A DNA stretch of 64,000 nucleotides, taken from contig NC_088313.1 of NCBI RefSeq assembly GCF_910592395.1, positions 12,788,437 to 12,852,436 on the forward strand, read 5' to 3'. Source of the DNA: Lineus longissimus. Its lineage: Eukaryota > Nemertea > Pilidiophora > Heteronemertea > Lineidae. Below the pieces are notes generated by a model, which was not told the origin of the DNA, did no database searches, and was given only the letters and a program-made list of their open reading frames with translations. Position 1 is the stretch's first letter, and each line of letters opens with the position of its first letter. Of the stretch, positions 55,775 through 64,000 are shown piece after piece. Both the position numbers and the translations under genes were made by a program.

Positions 55775-55939
55775 GCTGGCCCAGAATTATTTTCCTTTGG
55801 ACAAAAGAATTCTATTGTGTATCCATTGTGTGAAGGAAATAATTCTGGTGGACCTTGTATAAAACGTCCTTGGTTTCAGCAGATGTGTCTGGCATTTGAC
55901 CGACGAATGTTTGGGGTCACCGCTGACTGCAGTCTTAAA
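55775..55939 (+). CDS. Candidate internal exon, Cys-containing, unrecognised
   Basis: The acceptor GCTCTTCAG and donor GTATGT bound 55 codons in phase 0. The peptide (AGPELFSFGQKNS ... CLAFDRRMFG) has four cysteines, as in extracellular proteins. It could be an upstream exon of the PAN-domain exon at 57650. Support is by splice signals and composition only. Confidence 0.35.
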
Positions 55940-56417
55940 GTATGTAATTTGTACACAAATGCATTTGAGATATTCATGTACACTCGTGCCATGCAAAGTT
56001 CTGCATTTTAACATAACCCAGGAGGCGCTTGTTTGAGTTTCAAAAAACTCTCAGTTCCGCAAACAGAAAGAGGCTAACTATGATTTGTGATACCAATGAA
56101 TTTCAGAATGTCACTTCGACAATCAAATCGTCATTGATCTATTGCCGAAATATGCTTGTCTTAACAGAACATTTCGCGTTCAGGAGGTTTTCACAAATTT
56201 CACGAGAAGGTCATGATCGCGAAAACATTATTTTACTTTTTAGCAAGAATTCCATGTCATTGTTGCCATAATTGCATTGCATCCAGCTACAGGCCCTATT
56301 TCGATCGAGGTGTTTAAAGAGATTGCGTATCCACTGTACCCTTCGCAATTAGCACGTATCGTAATGACTCTTAAAAACCACAAATTCCACACGTCTTGAA
56401 TAGTGCCCAACAATCGT

Positions 56418-57006
56418 TCGTCCTGGGTGCACCTTAAGTGCACCCAGGACTAATCTTGGTGTACCTTAACTTCACTTAAATATCCTTATGTGCACCCAGT
56501 GTGAAATTCGCGCCGATTAAAAACCTGTGTCCATGGTTAAAAATGGTATGTTTGTCTTGTAGTAAATCACAAAATCTTGTGTCGAACATTTGCTCTATTT
56601 TCCGCTTAAAAAGTGTATGAATATACATGTATGACAGATGGTGGTAAGAAATAAAGAAAAAGTATTTTTAAAAACATAATACAATTTACTATGTAATCAA
56701 GTATGCTGTATGAGATGATTCCCCCATCCATACATACATCCGTTCATAGCATACGTGTGCGCAATGACCCCCCTAGATCCCGCCACTGATGCCGAACTGA
56801 CATTTTGACGCCTCGTTTACAGTTAAATCACGGATGTAGAGCAAAAGCACGCGTACCCCACATCGGACACTGGTTTTTAATCGGCGCGTATTTCAATCTG
56901 GTTGCACATAAAGATCCTTTTAAGCAGCACCCAGGAGCATCCTGGGTGAGGTGCTGTTAAGGTACGCTCAGGTTGGTCCTTGGTACACCTAAGTTGCACC
57001 CATGAC
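56418..57006. mobile_element. 0.59 kb MITE with long inverted ends
   Basis: The left end 56418-56536 and right end 56866-57006 are inverted copies with indels. Both share GGGTGCA at the outside and GCGCCGATTAAAAACC on the inner side. The 330 bp centre has no gene. It separates the two candidate exons of the PAN-type gene. Confidence 0.75.
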
Positions 57007-57649
57007 GACATTTGCCCTTTCAACGCCACTGACTGTATTACATGTATTAGGTCGACTGAGATATTGTGAAGGATAGACAACTACATGTAGATATAGGTGA
57101 CACTAGTTAATTTGTTTTAGCTACATCGTGTATTCAAGAATGCTAAGAAACAATCACATGCAAATATTTTTCTGAAGGAAATCTGTTGAGAAACCCATTA
57201 CCTTTCTCTAGGAAAAGAAACGTAAATACAAAATCGTCATAGCAATTTCTTTTTAGAATTTTATTCTAAACGGATTTTAATAGGTGCTATATAGGTTTTT
57301 CATGTATGATTTAAAAATTTATTTTAGTTATATAGGGTTCTATGTTTATAAAATACATCGACTATATATTATATACTATATAGAATTGTTTTCACATGGG
57401 ATCTTATAGTTTATAGGTTGTACTTTGCACACCCAATACAGGTGCTATACCGGTATAGATTTTATATAGCCTTCTGGGCCATTTTCTTTAAAGATTTGCT
57501 CCGGAGGATTTTGTCTGTGGCATTAATTTGCAATGACACCATCAATATCTCGAGAAAGCAGGTAATCCAATCAAGAATTCTATTGCGTGTAAATGCTATA
57601 TGGAAGTTATTGCTGGTCCTGACCAACATGGACAGAGCTTCAACAAGTT

Positions 57650-57915
57650 TAGTGTTTTCCTCATTTCAATTCATGACAATGGACATTAACGGAACTGATA
57701 GCAATTTAACGCTCGCCACCTTACGAGTTCAGTCAATTCTTCGATGTGGTATGGCATGCTCGAATATTCCCATGTGCGATGCCTTTTTCACGACCCACCA
57801 GCACGGCCATGACGGCTATGATGTTACGGAAACCTGTCATCTTCACAAGGATGCTGCTAACAAGGACTGGACTTGCAGAGACGGGAAAAAAGGGCATCGG
57901 CTTTGGAAAAAGCAG
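57650..57915 (+). CDS. PAN/apple-domain exon of an incomplete gene
   Basis: The frame carries a PAN/apple-like pattern: an N-terminal FMTMDINGTDSN strand, then the helix LRVQSILRCGMAC, SNIPMCDAFFTT and ETCHLHKD, with spaced cysteines. It ends at CAG|GTAGCC. PAN domains mediate protein or carbohydrate binding outside the cell. The 5' border is uncertain (TTTAG near 57650, or further upstream). A possible next acceptor (TTTAATTACAG, about 58142) would end the protein within two codons. The remainder of the gene was not found. Confidence 0.55.
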
Positions 57916-58544
57916 GTAGCCAATATTTCGGTTTTTATATTTGCAACCTATTTTGCAATAAAGACATAATTTGGTGTTGTTGTTGCGTGCGCAACCGGTT
58001 AGACACTAGGACGGCGTTGCTCGCCCTACTGACAAGCTCGCACTGGACTGCTTGATATCGGAATTTCGTTAGTCCTAGACTGGTTGCCTACCAGGGCTAA
58101 AGAAGCCATATTTAGTATATTTAGTGTGTTGGGTTTAATTACAGCTAATATGAATGACTCCATCTATGGAACGATCTCCATCATCCGCGCATTGCGCCCA
58201 TAGTTGTTAGAACTCAAATCATCTTCGGCGACGTTGACCGGAGCGCCCGAGACTGGAATATGCAACATTATGCAGCTGTTGAAAAAAAACCTAATTCTAG
58301 TGCGAATGCATGGCGTACAGTCAACTGAGGAATAAGGTGTACACCTACACTTCAACTTTGAGGGTGAATTACAGTCGTCTGATGATAACTTCAATTCAAC
58401 TGAACTGGTGAACGTTTCTCACAAATATATGATAAATTGAGTGAAACTGCACAATACTACTTTGAAGTCCAGACCGACCTGTGCCTTAGGCGTACATGTC
58501 TATAATTAGGTCGTATTTCAAGTCGTGGACTGCAATTTGGATAA
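57916..58544. other. Stretch before the duplicated block, copy B
   Basis: No exon is clearly supported apart from the possible terminal splice acceptor near 58142. Confidence 0.4.
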
Positions 58545-58800
58545 CTAATCTTCATAAGTAATGCACACATCTTGATTAAATAAACCCATTATTAACGTTT
58601 AGGCGGATACCGCCTTTTTGGTATACCCTGTACATATTATAGAGGTTGGCAACAATGAGCTCCACTCTGTATCTCAACCTGACGGCCAGTGCAAAAAAGC
58701 GGAATCTACAATTAAAATTGCGTAAGCTGGGGAAACTATGCGGAAACACTCTAAGACAGTGCACATGAAAAGATCGATGTTGAATATGTATATAAGGATA
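58545..58800. repeat. Inverted partner of segment 5-278
   Basis: The reverse complement of this stretch aligns with the window start over about 250 bp. It ends at AATCTTCATAAGTAATGCAC on its left side, where the match stops abruptly. Between it and the start of the direct homology (58911) are 110 bases with no partner in copy A. Confidence 0.75.
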
Positions 58801-59056
58801 ATTTGTAAAAATTGCTAACGTTTTTCCCTTCTCCCCACCACGGCCGATGTCGATTTTTACAGTAATGTTTTTAACATCAAATTGGATCGGTGCATGAGAT
58901 GGCTACAACAAATTGTCTAATGAACAGAGAGAGACAGCCTTCCATCGCCCACAATGTAATGTATAAAAACCTACTTTGAACATATTCATCCTATAAAACC
59001 CGAACACTTCATTTAAAGATGTCATATCTTAACTTTTAACCTAAACGCCGAACTAG

Positions 59057-60166
59057 CAGAGGGGCACCTATCGGTCGTACCGTGATGTAAGGATCTATGG
59101 CCAGTTCCCACCGTGGGCGGCATCGGTATTTTACCACACAGGGCTAAGTGTCATAGTCACAGTGGCTCGTTTTCATTACTCCTTGAGTCCTTATCGTAAC
59201 GTCTACGTCTACAGCCAAGATGATATAAGCGGAGATTTTAAACTGATATATCACTTTCACTTTAGCTCGCTCGCTTTCATTGCTGGCGAATATGGCAATG
59301 ATGTCATAGGTGTAAGAACTCCTCGTGGACGGAAATGTCCCTATGAAAAATTCCGAGCATATCAAGTCAATTTGAAGGGAAATAGCAATTCCCGAGAGTT
59401 GATTCTACCGTATGGTGAACTTAAGAAACGCCTCGGCCCAAAGAATTCGAGGTTCAAATATTTCAAAATGGTTTCATGTGGTGAGAATGTTTTCTTGGAG
59501 TTGACCTTTCGATGCAAATTTCAGAAGCACAAGAACAGGGGAAAAGCCCTGTCTGTGTCTTGGTTAAATTGGTATAAAATAGTAAACGTAGGGTTCATTC
59601 TTAAACTTCGGTATGTTGAAAGCCTAAAAGAGATGCGCTACGATCTTATGCCCGAAGTCGAAAATGTTTTATCATTTGATATGAAGAACATTATGTTAGA
59701 GGATATCCGATGTGATTTAAATGGTTATCTCTATAAATCATCAGCCAGAACGCACTCCATCACCATCTTAGAAAAACCGTACGAATATAATAAATCCACG
59801 TCGATCATCTTTTGTGATGATTTGTTCAGAAAATTGGGAGACTCCGCAGTTGTGTCTTTGCTCGGATCATATAATGTCGTCGTTGAGGTTCATCGGTCGA
59901 ATTTAGTCACCACTGTGAATTTAATACATGCTCCTAAGGAGAACTTTAGGCTGAATCCTAAGAATCACGCTCTATTTCTGTTTAGGTTGCAATTGGGGCC
60001 ATGCCTGGATGAATCCAAGGTGGAAGCTAAGAATACGTTATTGATGACCTTCCGTGACCCCTTTGTCTCAAATCATTGGTTAATTGTTGGTTTGAATGAA
60101 AGATTATTTGCCTGGCCCAAATTCGGTACTGGTAAGCAAATGACCGCAAAGGTATTTACTCTGTAA
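59057..60166 (+). CDS. Unrecognised 369-codon ORF, intact copy B
   Basis: This frame is open for 369 codons from just after a stop at 59054-59056 to TAA at 60164-60166. There is no ATG near the start; the bases GAACTAGCAG just before 59060 could be a splice acceptor, so this may be a terminal exon. The product is rich in aromatic and hydrophobic residues in alternating patterns (for example FKLIYHFHF and VFLELTFRCKF), suggesting mainly beta structure, and has no signal peptide or membrane span. Copy A differs largely at third codon positions, which argues the frame was once translated and selected. No family is recognised. It sits with LINE and MITE remnants, so it may belong to a mobile element or be a host gene carried by the duplication. 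Confidence 0.6.
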   Translation, partial: QRGTYRSYRDVRIYGQFPPWAASVFYHTGLSVIVTVARFHYSLSPYRNVYVYSQDDISGDFKLIYHFHFSSLAFIAGEYGNDVIGVRTPRGRKCPYEKFRAYQVNLKGNSNSRELILPYGELKKRLGPKNSRFKYFKMVSCGENVFLELTFRCKFQKHKNRGKALSVSWLNWYKIVNVGFILKLRYVESLKEMRYDLMPEVENVLSFDMKNIMLEDIRCDLNGYLYKSSARTHSITILEKPYEYNKSTSIIFCDDLFRKLGDSAVVSLLGSYNVVVEVHRSNLVTTVNLIHAPKENFRLNPKNHALFLFRLQLGPCLDESKVEAKNTLLMTFRDPFVSNHWLIVGLNERLFAWPKFGTGKQMTAKVFTL

Positions 60167-60939
60167 CAAAGTGCTCGTGTGGACTTATATTGTTTATAAA
60201 GCTGAGCTGCACGAACAAATCTCAAAGTAGCTGATTAAGAAACTAAGATGATACCGATACGGCACAACTGTGGATGCAATATTACAGACTGCTACTATGT
60301 CAAAAAATTCATTAGTAACGTTCATTTTTCGGAACTTGCACACGAGAATCTTTGTTTATTATCTTTATATCTACACAAGATCGAAACAGACATCGTAGCG
60401 TTCTACTCTCCACCGTAAGGCATTGCCGTGTTGCATAAATAAATTTATTGATATTCCGGGAGATATGATTGTCGCAATAAGTATTGTGAGGGAAATTACT
60501 CATGCAGTGAAGTGTTTTGCGGATCATTTTAGATCGGGCCATATTTATGTGGCTCTTCTCTTGTCACTATATTGTAATAGTATGATCACTAAGATTATAG
60601 TAATGTTACACAGCCTTAGGCAGTCGGCGTCATCTAGCTGACCGGGTTTAGTTGACACCCTAAAGGAGCATTGGTTAGGCCAACCTCAAGGATGTTTAGT
60701 AAGCTAGTTTTGTGCAACACCACTATCTTTTAATAAATGTGATGCTGTCACATTCCGGAGTTAAACAAAGTGCCCTTGGCCAGAACGATATCAAAACACT
60801 ATGAGCAAGTCGGGGACTCTCATTTGAATGACGGTCGCCGTATTTGAGAGATCACCTTTTAAATAAGAGTCTGGAAAAAGCCAGTTCGACCACGAAACTG
60901 TCATTGCAATACAACGCAATAGTTTGAAATTGAAAGTGA

Positions 60940-61090
60940 AAGAAAGCGTTTTTCGGAGGTTTCAGCTTGCATCTTCTTTTATTGACAGTCATGGCCTCTA
61001 TGGACCATATAATACAATCTATCAGAATACAATACGGCCGGAGACTTTTTCCAGGGGGACATTTTCCACTTCTACACTGGATTGTGTGAC
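60940..61090 (-). repeat. Repeat with short conserved frame (KCPPGKS type), copy 2
   Basis: This aligns with 8710-8860. In this copy the frame is less complete. It is one of three copies in the window. Confidence 0.5.
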
Positions 61091-61705
61091 CCAGTTCACT
61101 TTTGCCATTGAACCATTGAGTTCACCATTGAGTTCACGTTGCAAAGATATCTGGTAGATTATCTTCATCGATCTCTGGTCGCCGTCGTCACCGAGTCGGA
61201 GTTCAAGTCCGTGTTTCAACGATCGCTGGTCGAGTGAAGTCACTGAGTCGGAGCTTACGAACACGTTTCAACGATCTCAGGTTGATTATCGTCACCGAGT
61301 CGGAGTTCATGCAAATCTTTTGATCGTTGTGTTTGTATTTTTATGTCTATTTTAGACTACTTCGCAATGCTGGCTAGATACATGATTGGCTGTAATGTTG
61401 TCATTAATCCTGTGGTTCTGGTCATCATTCAGACACAAGGCTTTCAAGCCTCCTGGGATCACTTGATTAGCATGATTAATTGGTGAGATAGAAGACACTT
61501 GCCAGTGAGTTGAAGTGTTATTGAGATTCGATCGAAACCCTAAAATCAGGAATGGAGAAATAACATGCTGGCCGTTTCTTATTTTTGAGGGTCATAGTTT
61601 CGGCTGCAATTTTTCTTTGTGCCTTGTTCTCCCCGACGTACGCGTTCAAGTATGTGTGGTCAGGTGAGCTAGCGTCTGTTATCTAATGTTATTACTCCAT
61701 TCCCA

Positions 61706-62620
61706 TGCGGGCAAGATCGAACAGATCGAGTATGAACTGAGGCGATATAGGTCGAACATTGTTGGTGTGGCTGAGGCAAGGCTCACTGGTACATGGGGTG
61801 AGATGACAACAGCCGATGGACACAGACTCTTCTTGAGTGGTCAACATTCCATGCGTGGGCATGGGACATCAGTCTGGGTTCATAAGGACACGGCACCAGC
61901 AGTTCTGAAAGCAACCTATTGGTAGTCCCTATTGCACCAACTGTTAAATTAGTAAAATTAACCAATAATTAGATGTTCCAACTAAAATTGTTAGTAAAAC
62001 TACCATTAAAATGTTGATAGTTAAAATAACTAATTTCAGAGTCAGTGTAATAGCAAGTACATGTACCAGAGTAGAAAACATAACTATAATTAGTTACTTT
62101 TACTATTTAATTTTTAAAGAGTACTGACCAGTCTCCAACCGATGACTGTGAGGATCAGCGCAAAACCATTCAACCTGTCAGTTGTCCAGATCTACGCTCA
62201 AACAAGCGATGGATCCGAAGACAGGATGAATGGCTTTTACGAAGGCTTCATGGCTACTATGCAGTCTCTCCCAAAGCAGGACATTATTCTGGTAGTAGGG
62301 GGCTGCAGCGCAAAAATCGGTACCGATGCCAAGGACCAATTGAAAGGCATCGTCGGGAAATTTTGCTCAGGAGTCACAAACAAGAGGGGCCTCCGGCTAC
62401 TTGAATTTGCTAGATTCCACGAACTCGCCAGAGCCAACACCTTCCAGCCTCAAAAACTCAGTCGAAAGGAACTTTGCATTATCCTAGTGGTAACACACAC
62501 AGCATGATCGACTATATTATGGTTACGAATGTGTTCGTGAGCAGCATCAACATGGCTAAGACCAGGACCTATCCAGGAGAAGATGTTGGAGGTAACCATG
62601 ACCCTGTGCTCATGGCAAGC
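61706..62620 (+). pseudogene. LINE endonuclease (EEP domain) fragment, copy B
   Basis: This is homologous to 9910-10820. It carries EYELRRYRSNIVGVAEARL, then HKDTAPAVL, an interrupting MITE (61919-62058), QIYAQTS, VVGGCSAKIG (where active elements have a GDFN-type box), LLEFARFHELA and IDYIMV. Frame changes occur near 62450-62510. No reverse transcriptase is attached. The domain retains more of its centre than copy A. Confidence 0.75.
61919..62058. mobile_element. Small fold-back MITE inside the LINE fragment, copy B
   Basis: It is orthologous in position to 10122-10275, with inverted arms sharing CTATTGCACCAACTG-like and CTATTACACTGACT-like tips and an AT-rich centre. Confidence 0.6.
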
Positions 62621-62652
62621 TACATTCCACGCGCGAGTTGTCCCTTTTAGAT

Positions 62653-63654
62653 GGTAGGTAAAGCTTGGAGACAGAGAAACCTTGGAACCAGTGATAAACC
62701 TTGGAATGGTCAGTACTAAACCCTGGAATCACTGTGCAAGTACCGCATGAAACCCACGATTTATACCCTTCCAACCGCCAATCTCGTCCCAGCTGACTTT
62801 ATTGATAGCAATTTGCCAGTAGTTCCAGAAACTACCTTTTTATGGAAGATGACGTCATCATTAAATGCATTTAAAATGCGTTGTTGTTGTTAAAAAATAA
62901 ACCTATATTCATGACGGGCCGCAATTGCAAATATCTAATGATTTCTTTTCAATGAAAGCAAAAGAAAGGTTTTGTGATTGTTTTGTATTCCATATACTAA
63001 AATAAAACGTTTTTATTAGAAGAATCATTTTGTGCATATGATGCTCTGATTAAGCTTGGTAGATAGGACAAACATGCACACTGGAATCACCAAAAAATGT
63101 GTCCGCTTAGAACTGGTGACATCACGAAAATATCTCACATTTTTCATCTCCAAACCCGGCTAAAACCTTCAGTAATAAATCTTCTTATACGGTTCTTGTC
63201 ATGTTTAAGATGATGTACGGATAAGTGTCAGCCGGTACTGCATGATGTAGTCAATCGTCTCTGAATCACCCTGTATGATCACACCGCTCCGTAGTTCAAA
63301 TAGGCCCCGTGTGGTGGCGTAGTAAGCGGAGCGCTGATTGGTCCATACTATGGGTGTGTGGTGTGCATGCCGTCACGTGCATGCCCATATTTGGGAGATC
63401 AGTACTGTACACTGGAGGCGAGGTACGACTGCATGGGTTGTTCCAAAATAAACAGTATTGAATCGGATATGCGACTGATTTCTAAACTACCGTCTAATTC
63501 CGATCTGATAATGCAAAAATAAGCTCCAAATACTGATTCGTAACAACCTTAGGTTCCAATGGCATTATTTCATGTTTTTATGCATTTTAAGGACTGTTTC
63601 CAAGGTTTATCACTGGTTCCAAGGTTTCACTGTTTCCAAGCTTTATCACCTACC
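62653..63654. mobile_element. 1.0 kb TIR transposon specific to copy B
   Basis: The ends are inverted repeats of about 60 bp. The left begins GGTAGGTAAAGCTTGGAGAC; the right, reversed, begins GGTAGGTGATAAAGCTTGG; both contain AACCTTGGAACCAGTGATAA. The flanks CTTTTAGAT and CTTTTGGAT are a 9 bp (or 8 bp) target duplication with one mismatch, and copy A has a single CTTTGAGAT at the empty site. An 8-9 bp duplication fits hAT or P groups; the superfamily is not assigned. No transposase is present. Confidence 0.85.
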
Positions 63655-64000
63655 CTTTTGGATACTCATGTATTATGCTAAATGACCTTGAATGACCTTG
63701 AATGACGTTTGACAGTGAGATTGGTCGCGGTTTGACTGATATTTCTGCTCCTATGGCGGAATTTCAAATTTAATTGCATAAGGAATGGGCGGCTTTTTAT
63801 TGCAGTATGTTTGTTCTTCCTCTGGCTCATCATGACTAAACTATTTTTCTAAACGTGTTTGATGCTTTTCCAATTTTGTTTCAGCTCTTAGATAGTAGAA
63901 AAACGCGTTATTCGTTATTTCTAGTACGCACAAGTCTTGGCGCGAAAGACCTTTCCCGCCACGTGAGTGCACGCTGAGATCCGAGTTCACGTCACCCCGC

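Larger units (their letters stand above)
58911..64000 (+). repeat. Duplicated block, copy B
   Basis: This aligns in the same orientation with copy A over 279-1346, 7703-9400, 9912-11086 and 13680-13734. It lacks the retrotransposon pair, the 2.2 kb insert with the extra direct repeat, and 510 bases present in A at 9400-9911. It has its own insertion at 62653-63654. It continues to the end of the window, so its right limit is unknown. Confidence 0.88.

Overview
This window is nuclear DNA from an invertebrate animal, most likely a marine deuterostome (hemichordate, echinoderm or amphioxus). The evidence is split genes with GT-AG introns, secreted metazoan module families (ependymin-related, fibronectin III, LamG-like lectin, PAN/apple), an Ig-kinase fragment, and a heavy load of animal transposons (tyrosine-recombinase retrotransposon, Harbinger, pogo-like, Mutator-like, LINE endonuclease fragments). 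The phylum is an inference. No bacterial or organellar signature is seen.

Left end (1-13.7 kb): copy A of a duplicated block whose copy B fills 58.9-64.0 kb. The block carries an unrecognised ORF of about 369 codons, a decayed LINE endonuclease and small repeats. In copy A the ORF is broken by a stop, a frameshift and a 6.4 kb tyrosine-recombinase retrotransposon that sits as a head-to-tail pair; in copy B the ORF is open. Copy A also has a 371 bp direct repeat around a 2.2 kb insert, and copy B has its own 1.0 kb TIR transposon.

13.7-25.6 kb is mobile and repeat DNA: a truncated Harbinger (transposase C-terminus plus a Myb/SANT partner gene with a duplicated exon), a truncated Ig-kinase pseudogene that ends exactly at an 810 bp palindrome, an AT-rich minisatellite field built on ATTCGATTT, and two oppositely oriented copies of an element made of 7 bp units.

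25.6-54.3 kb holds three well supported genes. A six-exon ependymin-related gene (25648-28810, +) encodes a 195-residue secreted protein. A large LamG-like gene (50255-30834, -) has eleven coding exons and about 952 codons: a signal peptide and four homologous lectin-like modules whose internal introns do not correspond. Its last intron contains three copies of a 1.4 kb GC-ended repeat. Its first intron is almost entirely one 5152 bp Mutator-like element with a perfect 9 bp target duplication, itself hosting a pogo-like element and a second 0.73 kb TIR element with an 11 bp target duplication. A six-exon gene for a secreted protein with three fibronectin III domains (51160-54300, +) starts about 0.9 kb from the LamG gene, head to head with it, so the two may share a promoter region.

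54.3-58.5 kb has fold-back elements and exons of an incomplete PAN/apple-domain gene. Most other open frames are antisense shadows or repeats.
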